From an uncultured Collinsella sp. (GTDB lineage: Bacteria > Actinomycetota > Coriobacteriia > Coriobacteriales > Coriobacteriaceae): a stretch of 5,184 nt of DNA. Both the position numbers and the translations under genes were made by a program. The DNA lies in the NCBI GenBank assembly GCA_902465465.1, contig CABQNF010000092.1, positions 1-5,184 on the forward strand, given 5' to 3'. The notes beneath the pieces were generated by a model, which saw only the letters and a list, made by a program, of their open reading frames with translations, was not told where the DNA came from and ran no database searches. Shown in pieces: positions 1 to 4,808 of the stretch. Numbering within the stretch: the stretch's first letter is position 1; each line of letters begins with the position of its first letter.

Positions 1-1
1 C

Positions 2-310
2 GTCATCGTCACGCAGGACCGTTCGTATGAGAAAAAGCCCTACGAGTTTTTGCCGGCCGCGCGTGCGCGTTATGCCGACTACCCCTACCTGCTCGAGGCT
101 ATCGAGACGCGCCACGACCGCTACAACATCCAGCGCATGCACCTGTGGAAGTATGAGCGCGAGGGCCGTGCGTTGGTCGTCGCTCCGCAAAAGCCGGTCG
201 AGGTCGGCCACGTTGAGCACGATTCGGCAAAGCTTTTGGACCTGTATATCCAGGGCCGTCAGGAGGCAAAGCGTCTGCTCGCGGAAATCCAAGAGTTCGT
301 TGAGCGCTAG
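2..310 (+). CDS. Patatin-like phospholipase family protein, C-terminal end (partial)
   Basis: The gene enters from the left edge in frame 2 and ends at TAG 308-310, leaving about 102 residues. The visible part resembles the C-terminal region that follows the catalytic patatin domain in YjjU-type bacterial patatin-like phospholipases (the region I know as DUF6363). Shared marks, recalled from the family, are the opening VIVTQDRSYEKKP, the RYADYPYLLEAIETRHDRYN segment, a short EREGRALVVAP strand, and the closing VGHVEHDSAKLLDLYIQGR helix. Family members are predicted serine acyl hydrolases with a Ser-Asp dyad acting on lipids. The GxSxG and DGG motifs would lie upstream of the window, so activity cannot be judged. 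No intrinsic terminator is visible after the stop. The TTG at 50 is internal, not a start, because the family similarity runs through it. Confidence 0.72.
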   Translation, partial: VIVTQDRSYEKKPYEFLPAARARYADYPYLLEAIETRHDRYNIQRMHLWKYEREGRALVVAPQKPVEVGHVEHDSAKLLDLYIQGRQEAKRLLAEIQEFVER

Positions 311-410
311 CGACGGCGAACCCTCAAAAAAATGACAACAGCTAAAGAGCTGGAAAATAACGGCTCGTGGATGACATGTGCAGAAACTCTGGTCGGAGCC
401 AAAATACCTG

Positions 411-438
411 TTGACTCGTACGGCGAGCGGGGTAATAT
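411..438 (+). promoter_or_regulatory. Sigma70-type promoter for rplM-rpsI
   Basis: A -35 box TTGACT (411-416) and a -10 box TAATAT (433-438) are separated by 16 bases. Both differ from the consensus at a single position. Transcription would be expected to start near 445, giving a leader of about 60 bases before the rplM GTG. Position and quality fit a strong ribosomal protein promoter. The start site is inferred, not seen. Confidence 0.72.
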
Positions 439-449
439 GGACGGGTTAC

Positions 450-475
450 TTGCAGAGCCCCGTGAATCTCTGTAA
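450..475 (+). promoter_or_regulatory. Hairpin in the rplM leader
   Basis: TTGCAGAG (450-457) pairs with CTCTGTAA (468-475) over 8 bp with one G-U pair, enclosing a 10-base loop. It lies between the predicted transcription start and the ribosome binding site. Leaders of rplM operons in several bacteria bind L13 for autogenous control, so this is a reasonable candidate site. That role is inference from position only; I do not recognise the specific Rfam L13 leader here. Confidence 0.4.
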
Positions 476-492
476 CAACACGTACTGTACAT

Positions 493-499
493 GGAGGAG
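493..499 (+). promoter_or_regulatory. Ribosome binding site deciding the GTG start of rplM
   Basis: GGAGGAG ends 5 bases before the GTG at 505. It is a near-ideal Shine-Dalgarno sequence, and there is no in-frame ATG nearby, so it fixes the GTG as the start. Confidence 0.85.
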
Positions 500-504
500 T
501 CTAA

Positions 505-948
505 GTGATTTCGAAATCGACTCACTACGCCAAGCAGGGCGAGGTCCAGCGCAACTGGGTTCTCGTCGACGCCGATGGTGCTGTCCTGGGCCGTCTTGCC
601 ACCCAGATCGCAATGATCCTGCGCGGTAAGAACAAGCCCCAGTTCACGCCCAACAGCGACTGCGGCGACTTCGTTGTCGTCATCAACGCCGATAAGGTCC
701 AGCTTACCGGTAACAAGGCCGACACGAAGACCTATTATCGCCACAGCGGCTACAACGGCGGCCTCAAGGCTGAGAGCTTCCGCCAGGCTATGGAGAAGCA
801 CCCGGAGAAGGTCATCGAGCGCGCCGTTCGCGGCATGCTGCCCAAGACCACCCTCGGCCGTGCCCAGATGACCAAGCTTAAGGTCTACGCTGGTGCCGAG
901 CATCCGCACGCTGCCCAGAACCCCACGAAGATTGAGCTGGAGGCTTAA
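505..948 (+). CDS. rplM: 50S ribosomal protein L13
   Basis: L13 is an early-assembling protein of the large ribosomal subunit that binds 23S rRNA. The 147-residue product is the usual bacterial length. The N-terminal WVLVDADGAVLGRLAT block (residues 18-33), the RGKNKPQFTPNSDCGDFVVVINA core (about 40-62) and the family signature from ERAVRGMLPKTTLGR through KLKVYAGAEHPHAAQ (about 105-138) are all present in order. Translation starts at GTG, supported by GGAGGAG 5 bases upstream. The stop at 946-948 is 2 bases before rpsI, and the rpsI ribosome binding site (GGAGG, 939-943) lies inside the last rplM codons, so the pair is almost certainly one operon with coupled translation. Codon use is GC-rich like its neighbours. 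Confidence 0.98.
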   Translation: MISKSTHYAKQGEVQRNWVLVDADGAVLGRLATQIAMILRGKNKPQFTPNSDCGDFVVVINADKVQLTGNKADTKTYYRHSGYNGGLKAESFRQAMEKHPEKVIERAVRGMLPKTTLGRAQMTKLKVYAGAEHPHAAQNPTKIELEA

Positions 949-950
949 AG

Positions 951-1346
<396 letters not shown>

Positions 1347-1351
1347 GGTTT

Positions 1352-1368
1352 TATCTCCTTTCGAGATA
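1352..1368 (+). other. Small hairpin between rpsI and its terminator
   Basis: TATCTC (1352-1357) pairs with GAGATA (1363-1368) around a 5-base loop. It lies just after the rpsI stop and before the terminator. It has no T-tract, so it is not itself a terminator. A role in mRNA 3'-end stability or processing is possible but unsupported. Confidence 0.35.
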
Positions 1369-1376
1369 CAATGTAC

Positions 1377-1420
1377 AAGCGGGGCCTGCCGATTCCTCGG
1401 CGGGTCCCGCTTTTCTTTTT
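1377..1420 (+). terminator. Intrinsic terminator of the rplM-rpsI operon
   Basis: A 15-bp uninterrupted stem (1377-1391 with 1398-1412, two G-U pairs) closes a 6-base loop and runs directly into TTTTCTTTTT (1411-1420). The GC-rich stem plus T-tract is textbook. It separates ribosomal protein transcription from glmM, so glmM must depend on leakage through it or on a promoter I could not identify in the 49 bases that follow. Confidence 0.95.
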
Positions 1421-1469
1421 CGACTAGGGTGGGCGGTTGCATATCGCCTGCTAGGGAAGGAGCAATCCT

Positions 1470-2807
1470 ATGCCCCAGAACATCTTCGGTACCGATGGCG
1501 TCCGTGGCGTCGCCAACGCCGATCTTTCGTGCGACCTCGCGTTTCGCCTGGGCCGCGCGGCGACCAAGTTTCTTGGTCCGGACATCTGCATCGGCCGCGA
1601 TACGCGTCTTTCGGGCACCATGCTCGAGAGCGCTCTGACCGCCGGCATTATGGCCGAGGGCGGCCGTCCGCACTGCTGCGGCGTCATCCCCACGCCCGCC
1701 GTGGCACTGCTCACCGTTCAGAACGAGCTCGACGGCGGCATCGTCATCTCCGCTTCGCACAATCCGCCGGAGTTCAACGGCATCAAGTTCTTTAGCCGCA
1801 AGGGCATGAAGCTTCCCGATGCTGTCGAGGAAGAGATCAGCGCCTGGGTCATGTCCGAAGAGGCCATGGCTGCCGATACGCTGCCGACCGGCGCTGGCGT
1901 GGGCCACATCATCAAGATGAAGGATGCCCGCAAGGCATACGTCGACCACGCCATCGATACGCTCGATGGCCTGAGGCTCGACGGCCTGGTTGTTGCCGTC
2001 GACTGCGGTCATGGCGCTTCTTGCCAGACCACGCCCGCCGCGCTGCAGCGCCTGGGTGCCACGGTCCATGCCATCAACACCGATTACTGCGGCACTGACA
2101 TTAACGTTGAATGCGGCTCCACTCACCTCGAGCCCCTGCGCGAGCTCGTGCTGCGCACCCATGCTGACATCGGTCTGGCCCACGACGGCGACGCCGACCG
2201 CGTGCTGTTCGTGGACAGCGAGGGCAATGAGATCGACGGTGACTACATCCTGGCTATCTGCGGTTCCGACCTCGCCGCTCGCGGCAAGCTCGCCAACTCC
2301 GAGATTGTCTCGACCGTCATGTGCAACCTGGGCTTCTCCATCGCTATGAAGGAGCAGGGCTTCGAGATGGTTCAGACCGCCGTGGGCGACCGCTACGTTC
2401 TGGAGCGCATGCTCGCGGACGGCGCCGTCATCGGCGGCGAGCAGTCCGGCCACATCATCTTCCTGGAGCACAACACTACCGGTGACGGCCTGGTGACGGC
2501 TCTGCAGCTGCTGGCCGTGCTCAAGCGCACCGGTCGCACCCTCACCGATCTTGCCGGCATCATGAAGAAGTACCCGCAGGTACTCGTCAACGTGCATTCG
2601 GACAACAAGGCCGGTCTGGACGATTGCCAGCCCATCTGGGATGCCGTCGCTGCTGCCGAGAAGGAGCTTGACGGCCGCGGTCGCATTCTGGTGCGCCCGA
2701 GCGGTACCGAGCCGCTGGTCCGCGTGATGGCCGAGGCCGAGACGCACGAGCTGACCCAGCGCGTTGTCGACGACATCGTCGAGGTTGTCAAGCGCGAACT
2801 TCCCTAA
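1470..2807 (+). CDS. glmM: Phosphoglucosamine mutase
   Basis: GlmM interconverts glucosamine-6-phosphate and glucosamine-1-phosphate, the step that feeds UDP-GlcNAc and hence peptidoglycan synthesis in the cytoplasm. The 445-residue length is typical. The four alpha-D-phosphohexomutase domains are intact. The N-terminal FGTDGVRG (6-13) is characteristic of GlmM. The phosphoserine loop ISASHNPPEFNG (93-104) carries the catalytic Ser96. The Mg-binding loop DGDADR (239-244) has Asp239, Asp241 and Asp243. The sugar-binding GGEQSGH lies in domain III, and the phosphate-binding RPSGTEP (409-415) in domain IV. The ATG has AAGGAG (1457-1462) 7 bases upstream. The order rplM-rpsI-glmM is known from Actinobacteria such as Mycobacterium. 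Here a strong terminator sits before glmM, so its expression is probably partly separate. Confidence 0.97.
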   Translation: MPQNIFGTDGVRGVANADLSCDLAFRLGRAATKFLGPDICIGRDTRLSGTMLESALTAGIMAEGGRPHCCGVIPTPAVALLTVQNELDGGIVISASHNPPEFNGIKFFSRKGMKLPDAVEEEISAWVMSEEAMAADTLPTGAGVGHIIKMKDARKAYVDHAIDTLDGLRLDGLVVAVDCGHGASCQTTPAALQRLGATVHAINTDYCGTDINVECGSTHLEPLRELVLRTHADIGLAHDGDADRVLFVDSEGNEIDGDYILAICGSDLAARGKLANSEIVSTVMCNLGFSIAMKEQGFEMVQTAVGDRYVLERMLADGAVIGGEQSGHIIFLEHNTTGDGLVTALQLLAVLKRTGRTLTDLAGIMKKYPQVLVNVHSDNKAGLDDCQPIWDAVAAAEKELDGRGRILVRPSGTEPLVRVMAEAETHELTQRVVDDIVEVVKRELP

Positions 2808-2868
2808 TGGTCAAAAACCGTTGCCAAGTGGTAAACTGTTAAGGTTATTTTGATTGATTGGTATGTCC

Positions 2869-2877
2869 GAGGGGGAG
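2869..2877 (+). promoter_or_regulatory. Purine-rich ribosome binding site deciding the EIIA start
   Basis: GAGGGGGAG immediately precedes the ATG at 2879; counting from GAGG (2869-2872) the spacing is 6 bases. It favours this ATG over the upstream in-frame TTG at 2858, which has no such site, and over the ATG at 2909, which has only AAGG upstream. Confidence 0.7.
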
Positions 2878-2878
2878 C

Positions 2879-3376
2879 ATGTTCACTAAAGTCCTAAGGT
2901 CTTTTGGTATGCGTGGTCGAGTCCTTACGCTGGATGCTCCCATCTCGGGCGACGTCATTCCGCTCTCCGAGGTAAACGACCAGACGTTTGCCACCGGCCT
3001 TTTGGGCCAGGGCGTGGCGATTCAGCCCACCGGAACGCGTGTGATTGCACCGGCTGATGCCAAGGTCGAGGCCATTTTTCCCACGGGACACGCCGTGGCG
3101 CTTAACACGGTCGATGGTTTGGACGTGCTCATCCACGTTGGTTTGGACACTGTTCAGCTCGAGGGCAAGCACTTTACCGTACATGCTCAAGTGGGTGACA
3201 TCGTCCATAAGGGCGATGTACTCATTGAGTTCGATCGCGAGGCAATTGCTGCCGAGGGCTACGATGTGACGGTTCCCATCTTGGTGTGCAACTCCGTTGA
3301 GTTCTCGAGCATCAAGGGCTCCGTTGGCGTGCATGTCGAAGAGATGGACCAGCTCATCGTTGCTCGCGAGCGCTAA
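2879..3376 (+). CDS. PTS glucose-family EIIA component (single domain, Crr-like)
   Basis: EIIA of the glucose family takes phosphate from HPr and passes it to the EIIB domain of sugar permeases for glucose, GlcNAc or related sugars. The 165-residue product aligns by eye with E. coli Crr: APISGDVIPLSEV (19-32), the GQGVAIQPTG turn (43-52), His71 in TGHAV and His86 in VLIHVGLDT. These match Crr His75 and the phosphorylated His90. GDVLIEFD (112-119) is also conserved. The N-terminus MFTKVLRSF resembles the amphipathic helix of Crr, which supports the 2879 start. It is a free-standing IIA with no IIB or IIC in the window, so the sugar it serves is unknown. Its place between glmM and nagB suggests GlcNAc or glucose. 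In other bacteria such proteins also act as regulators; nothing here shows that. Confidence 0.92.
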   Translation: MFTKVLRSFGMRGRVLTLDAPISGDVIPLSEVNDQTFATGLLGQGVAIQPTGTRVIAPADAKVEAIFPTGHAVALNTVDGLDVLIHVGLDTVQLEGKHFTVHAQVGDIVHKGDVLIEFDREAIAAEGYDVTVPILVCNSVEFSSIKGSVGVHVEEMDQLIVARER

Positions 3377-3398
3377 CAAGTGCACGTGGCCATTAGCC

Positions 3399-3404
3399 TA
3401 CAAT
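3399..3404 (+). promoter_or_regulatory. Possible -10 element for nagB
   Basis: TACAAT differs from the -10 consensus at one position. No good -35 lies 16-18 bases upstream, because that stretch is the end of the EIIA gene (around 3375-3382). An activator-dependent promoter would look like this. If used, transcription would begin near 3411, just before the 18-base palindrome. Confidence 0.35.
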
Positions 3405-3416
3405 TCAAACACGTTT

Positions 3417-3434
3417 ACGGAGGGCGCCCTCCGT
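3417..3434. repeat. Perfect 18-base palindrome
   Basis: ACGGAGGGC (3417-3425) is followed directly by its exact reverse complement GCCCTCCGT (3426-3434). As DNA it could be a dimeric repressor or activator site lying 12 bases downstream of the TACAAT box; as RNA it would form a 7-bp hairpin with a GCGC loop at the 5' end of the nagB leader. No T-tract follows, so it is not a terminator. Confidence 0.8.
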
Positions 3435-3619
3435 GGCAAGATGGGATTTGTCCGAAGCTAAACAGCTTCGGGTCACCGTGGACGGGCAGGGGCCTCGACG
3501 CGGCTAGACACGAGACACATACATTACGCGACCTCGCCCTGGTGGCCGCACACGTTGGTTGCGGCCGACGCGGGCCGCGGGCAAGTGCTTGTAAGGGAGC
3601 CTTGCCTCTCTTGTACGAG

Positions 3620-3625
3620 AAAGGA
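3620..3625 (+). promoter_or_regulatory. Ribosome binding site deciding the nagB start
   Basis: AAAGGA ends 6 bases before the ATG at 3632. It rules out the open-frame extension back to a GTG at 3380. A weak stem, TCTC (3607-3610) with GAGA (3617-3620), touches its left edge. Confidence 0.8.
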
Positions 3626-3631
3626 CGCGTA

Positions 3632-4360
3632 ATGAAGATCATTAAAGCTAAAGACTACGAGGATATGAGCCGCAAGGCCGCCAATATCATCTCGGCGCAG
3701 GTTATCCTCAAGCCCGACTGTGTGCTGGGCCTTGCCACCGGCTCCACCCCGATCGGTGCCTACAAGCAGCTCGCTGCTTGGTACAAGAAGGGTGACGTCG
3801 ACTTTGCCGAGGTCAGCACCTACAACCTGGACGAGTATCGCGGCCTTTCGCACGACGATCCCCAGAGCTATCACTACTTCATGCGTGAGAACTTCTTCGA
3901 TCACATCAACATTGACCTGAACAACACGCATGTGCCCGACGGTTCCAACCCCGACGCCGCCGCTGCCTGCTCTGAGTACGACAAGATCGTCGCCGACGCC
4001 GGTTACCCGGATCTGCAGCTGCTCGGTATTGGCAACAACGGCCACATCGGCTTCAACGAGCCCGATGACCACTTCTCCAAGGGCACGCACTGCGTCGACC
4101 TTACCGAGAGCACCATTCAGGCTAACAGCCGCCTGTTCGACAGCATCGACGATGTTCCCCGTCAGGCCTACACCATGGGTACCCAGACCATCATGTATGC
4201 CCGCATGATCCTGGTCGTCGCCAACGGCGAGGCCAAGGCTCAGGCCGTGCATGACATGTGCTATGGTCCGGTTACGCCCGAGTGCCCGGCTTCGATCCTG
4301 CAGCTGCACACCAACTGCGTTGTCGTTGCCGACGAGGCCGCCCTTTCGCTCTGCGAGTAG
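3632..4360 (+). CDS. nagB: Glucosamine-6-phosphate deaminase
   Basis: NagB converts glucosamine-6-phosphate to fructose-6-phosphate and ammonia, linking amino-sugar use to glycolysis in the cytoplasm. The 242-residue product has the length of the shorter Bacillus-type enzymes rather than the 266 of E. coli, whose C-terminal allosteric part is absent. The phosphate-binding LGLATGSTP (32-40), NLDEY with the general base Asp67, and LGIGNNGHIGFNEP (131-144) with His138 and Glu143 are all present. Asn136 stands where E. coli has Asp141. The same NGHIGFNEP form occurs in Bacillus subtilis NagB, so this is a subfamily trait and not a loss. The chosen ATG has AAAGGA 6 bases upstream and gives the family's usual N-terminus MKIIKAKDYEDMS. 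The gene opposes GlmM at the same substrate, and a terminator follows 33 bases after the stop. Confidence 0.97.
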   Translation: MKIIKAKDYEDMSRKAANIISAQVILKPDCVLGLATGSTPIGAYKQLAAWYKKGDVDFAEVSTYNLDEYRGLSHDDPQSYHYFMRENFFDHINIDLNNTHVPDGSNPDAAAACSEYDKIVADAGYPDLQLLGIGNNGHIGFNEPDDHFSKGTHCVDLTESTIQANSRLFDSIDDVPRQAYTMGTQTIMYARMILVVANGEAKAQAVHDMCYGPVTPECPASILQLHTNCVVVADEAALSLCE

Positions 4361-4392
4361 CGCGAATCCTGCAGCTCGACATAGCCTTGCCT

Positions 4393-4420
4393 AAGGCCTC
4401 CGCTTTGCGGGGGCCTTTTT
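4393..4420 (+). terminator. Intrinsic terminator after nagB
   Basis: AAGGCCTCCGC (4393-4403) pairs with GCGGGGGCCTT (4407-4417) over 11 bp with one G-U pair and a TTT loop, followed by a run of five T (4416-4420). It ends the nagB transcript. A shorter alternative stem, GCCTT 4384-4388 with AAGGC 4393-4397, would compete with it but is weaker. Confidence 0.93.
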
Positions 4421-4576
4421 GTTATCCCTTTCCGCCCACTTGACCAAAATCTTGTCGCAAGCTTGACGAATGCCGGATGCCCAACAGTTTGATTCATTCC
4501 ATAACAGATTCTATGCAAAAATGCCACTAGAAGGTCGTAGACGGTAGCGGGTGCTAGGCGAGTTGAATGACATAAC

Positions 4577-4589
4577 TGAACATTGTTCA
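4577..4589. promoter_or_regulatory. Operator-like dyad upstream of the ATPase gene
   Basis: TGAACATTGTTCA is a perfect odd-length inverted repeat, TGAACA/TGTTCA around one T, of the kind bound by dimeric repressors such as TetR-family proteins. It lies just upstream of a possible -10 box TACACT (4597-4602), whose -35 would fall inside the dyad. The binding protein is not in the window, and the promoter is weak by sequence. Confidence 0.35.
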
Positions 4590-4797
4590 TTTGCGTTACA
4601 CTGCCGCTTAGATGGGACAAGCTGACAAGCTCATTTACCTGCTTAAAGACCGATTAGTCGGGGGATTAATAACAATCGGCCCTCGCTGTACAAAAACTTG
4701 CCGCTTGCGTACCAAAAGACAACCTAAAACACAAGGTCGCTCTATTCATAGCGCGGCTTGTATGGTCTTGCGGCTACAGTGTCCATACGGTCGAGTT

Positions 4798-4803
4798 GAG
4801 GAG
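4798..4803 (+). promoter_or_regulatory. Ribosome binding site deciding the ATPase gene start
   Basis: GAGGAG ends 5 bases before the ATG at 4809. Other in-frame ATGs (4848, 4869, 4890) lack a comparable site. Confidence 0.8.
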
Positions 4804-4808
4804 CGGGC

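Larger units (their letters stand above)
311..504 (+). other. Intergenic region between the phospholipase gene and rplM
   Basis: This 194-base gap holds no credible gene. After the phospholipase stop there is an A-rich stretch (325-332) and a weak hairpin, CAGCT 339-343 with AGCTG 348-352, which has no following T-tract and so is not a convincing terminator. The right half contains the rplM promoter, a leader hairpin and the rplM ribosome binding site, listed separately. Confidence 0.6.
3377..3631 (+). other. Structured intergenic region between EIIA and nagB
   Basis: These 255 bases carry no supportable gene. The frame upstream of nagB happens to stay open but gives a low-complexity Arg/Gly/Ala-rich sequence without similarity to NagB. 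The left end has a weak promoter; from about 3411 on, the sequence is packed with inverted repeats, described as a possible nagB leader. There is no stem followed by a T-tract, so no intrinsic terminator for the EIIA gene is visible. Confidence 0.6.
3411..3631 (+). promoter_or_regulatory. Candidate structured 5' leader of nagB
   Basis: Several stems can be drawn by eye. The perfect palindrome 3417-3434 comes first. CCGAAGCT (3452-3459) pairs with AGCTTCGG (3464-3471) around the tetraloop AAAC. A long-range stem joins 3471-3477 to 3541-3547 and can enclose GGGC 3484-3487 with GCCC 3536-3539. GGCCGCA (3544-3550) pairs with TGCGGCC (3560-3566). GCGGCC (3561-3566) can instead pair with GGCCGC (3573-3578). 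GGCAAG (3580-3585) pairs with CTTGCC (3601-3606), 13 bases before the ribosome binding site AAAGGA (3620-3625). The sharing of strands suggests alternative folds. I do not recognise a glmS ribozyme, T-box or another named riboswitch. Regulation of nagB by amino-sugar supply is a guess. Confidence 0.4.
4361..4808 (+). other. Long gene-free region between nagB and the ATPase gene
   Basis: This 448-base gap begins with the nagB terminator and then becomes visibly AT-richer: by hand count 108 of 240 bases in 4441-4680 are G or C, against clearly more in the flanking genes. It contains a 13-base dyad (4577-4589), a tandem copy of GACAAGCT (4616-4631), a split inverted repeat CCGATT/AATCGG (4650-4655, 4674-4679) and GTATGG/CCATAC (4760-4765, 4783-4788). 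No RNA gene, and no open frame with a ribosome binding site or recognisable product, is seen on either strand. It is probably a regulatory region or the remains of decayed sequence. Confidence 0.55.

Noticed and set aside
339..352. Hairpin after the phospholipase gene as a terminator
   Set aside because: The stem is only 5 bp and no T-tract follows on the plus strand; on the minus strand the T-run is too far away.
307..909. A 200-codon minus-strand frame over rplM
   Set aside because: It is antisense to the L13 gene and has no recognisable domain.
1426..1436. AGGGTGGGCGG resembling part of a T-box antiterminator
   Set aside because: It does not match the conserved AGGGTGGNACCGCG, no specifier hairpin is present, and it lies between a terminator and glmM, which is not a T-box target.
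2821..2850. A possible promoter before the EIIA gene (TTGCCA with TTATTT 18 bases later)
   Set aside because: The -10 matches poorly at the key positions and other spacings are no better. The gene may be read through from glmM, as no terminator separates them.
3380..3631. An 84-residue N-terminal extension of NagB from a GTG
   Set aside because: NagB proteins begin at the MKII-type start, the ATG at 3632 has a good ribosome binding site, and the extension translates a structured non-coding leader.
4037..4039. Asn136 of NagB in place of the E. coli catalytic-loop Asp141
   Set aside because: Shorter Bacillus-type NagB enzymes carry the same NGHIGFNEP motif, so it is not evidence of inactivation.
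3524..4309. A 261-codon minus-strand frame over nagB
   Set aside because: It is antisense to nagB, with the same Val/Gly/Ala-rich composition artefact and no motif.
4261..4620. A 119-codon minus-strand frame
   Set aside because: It crosses the nagB terminator and the end of nagB, and the product is not recognisable.
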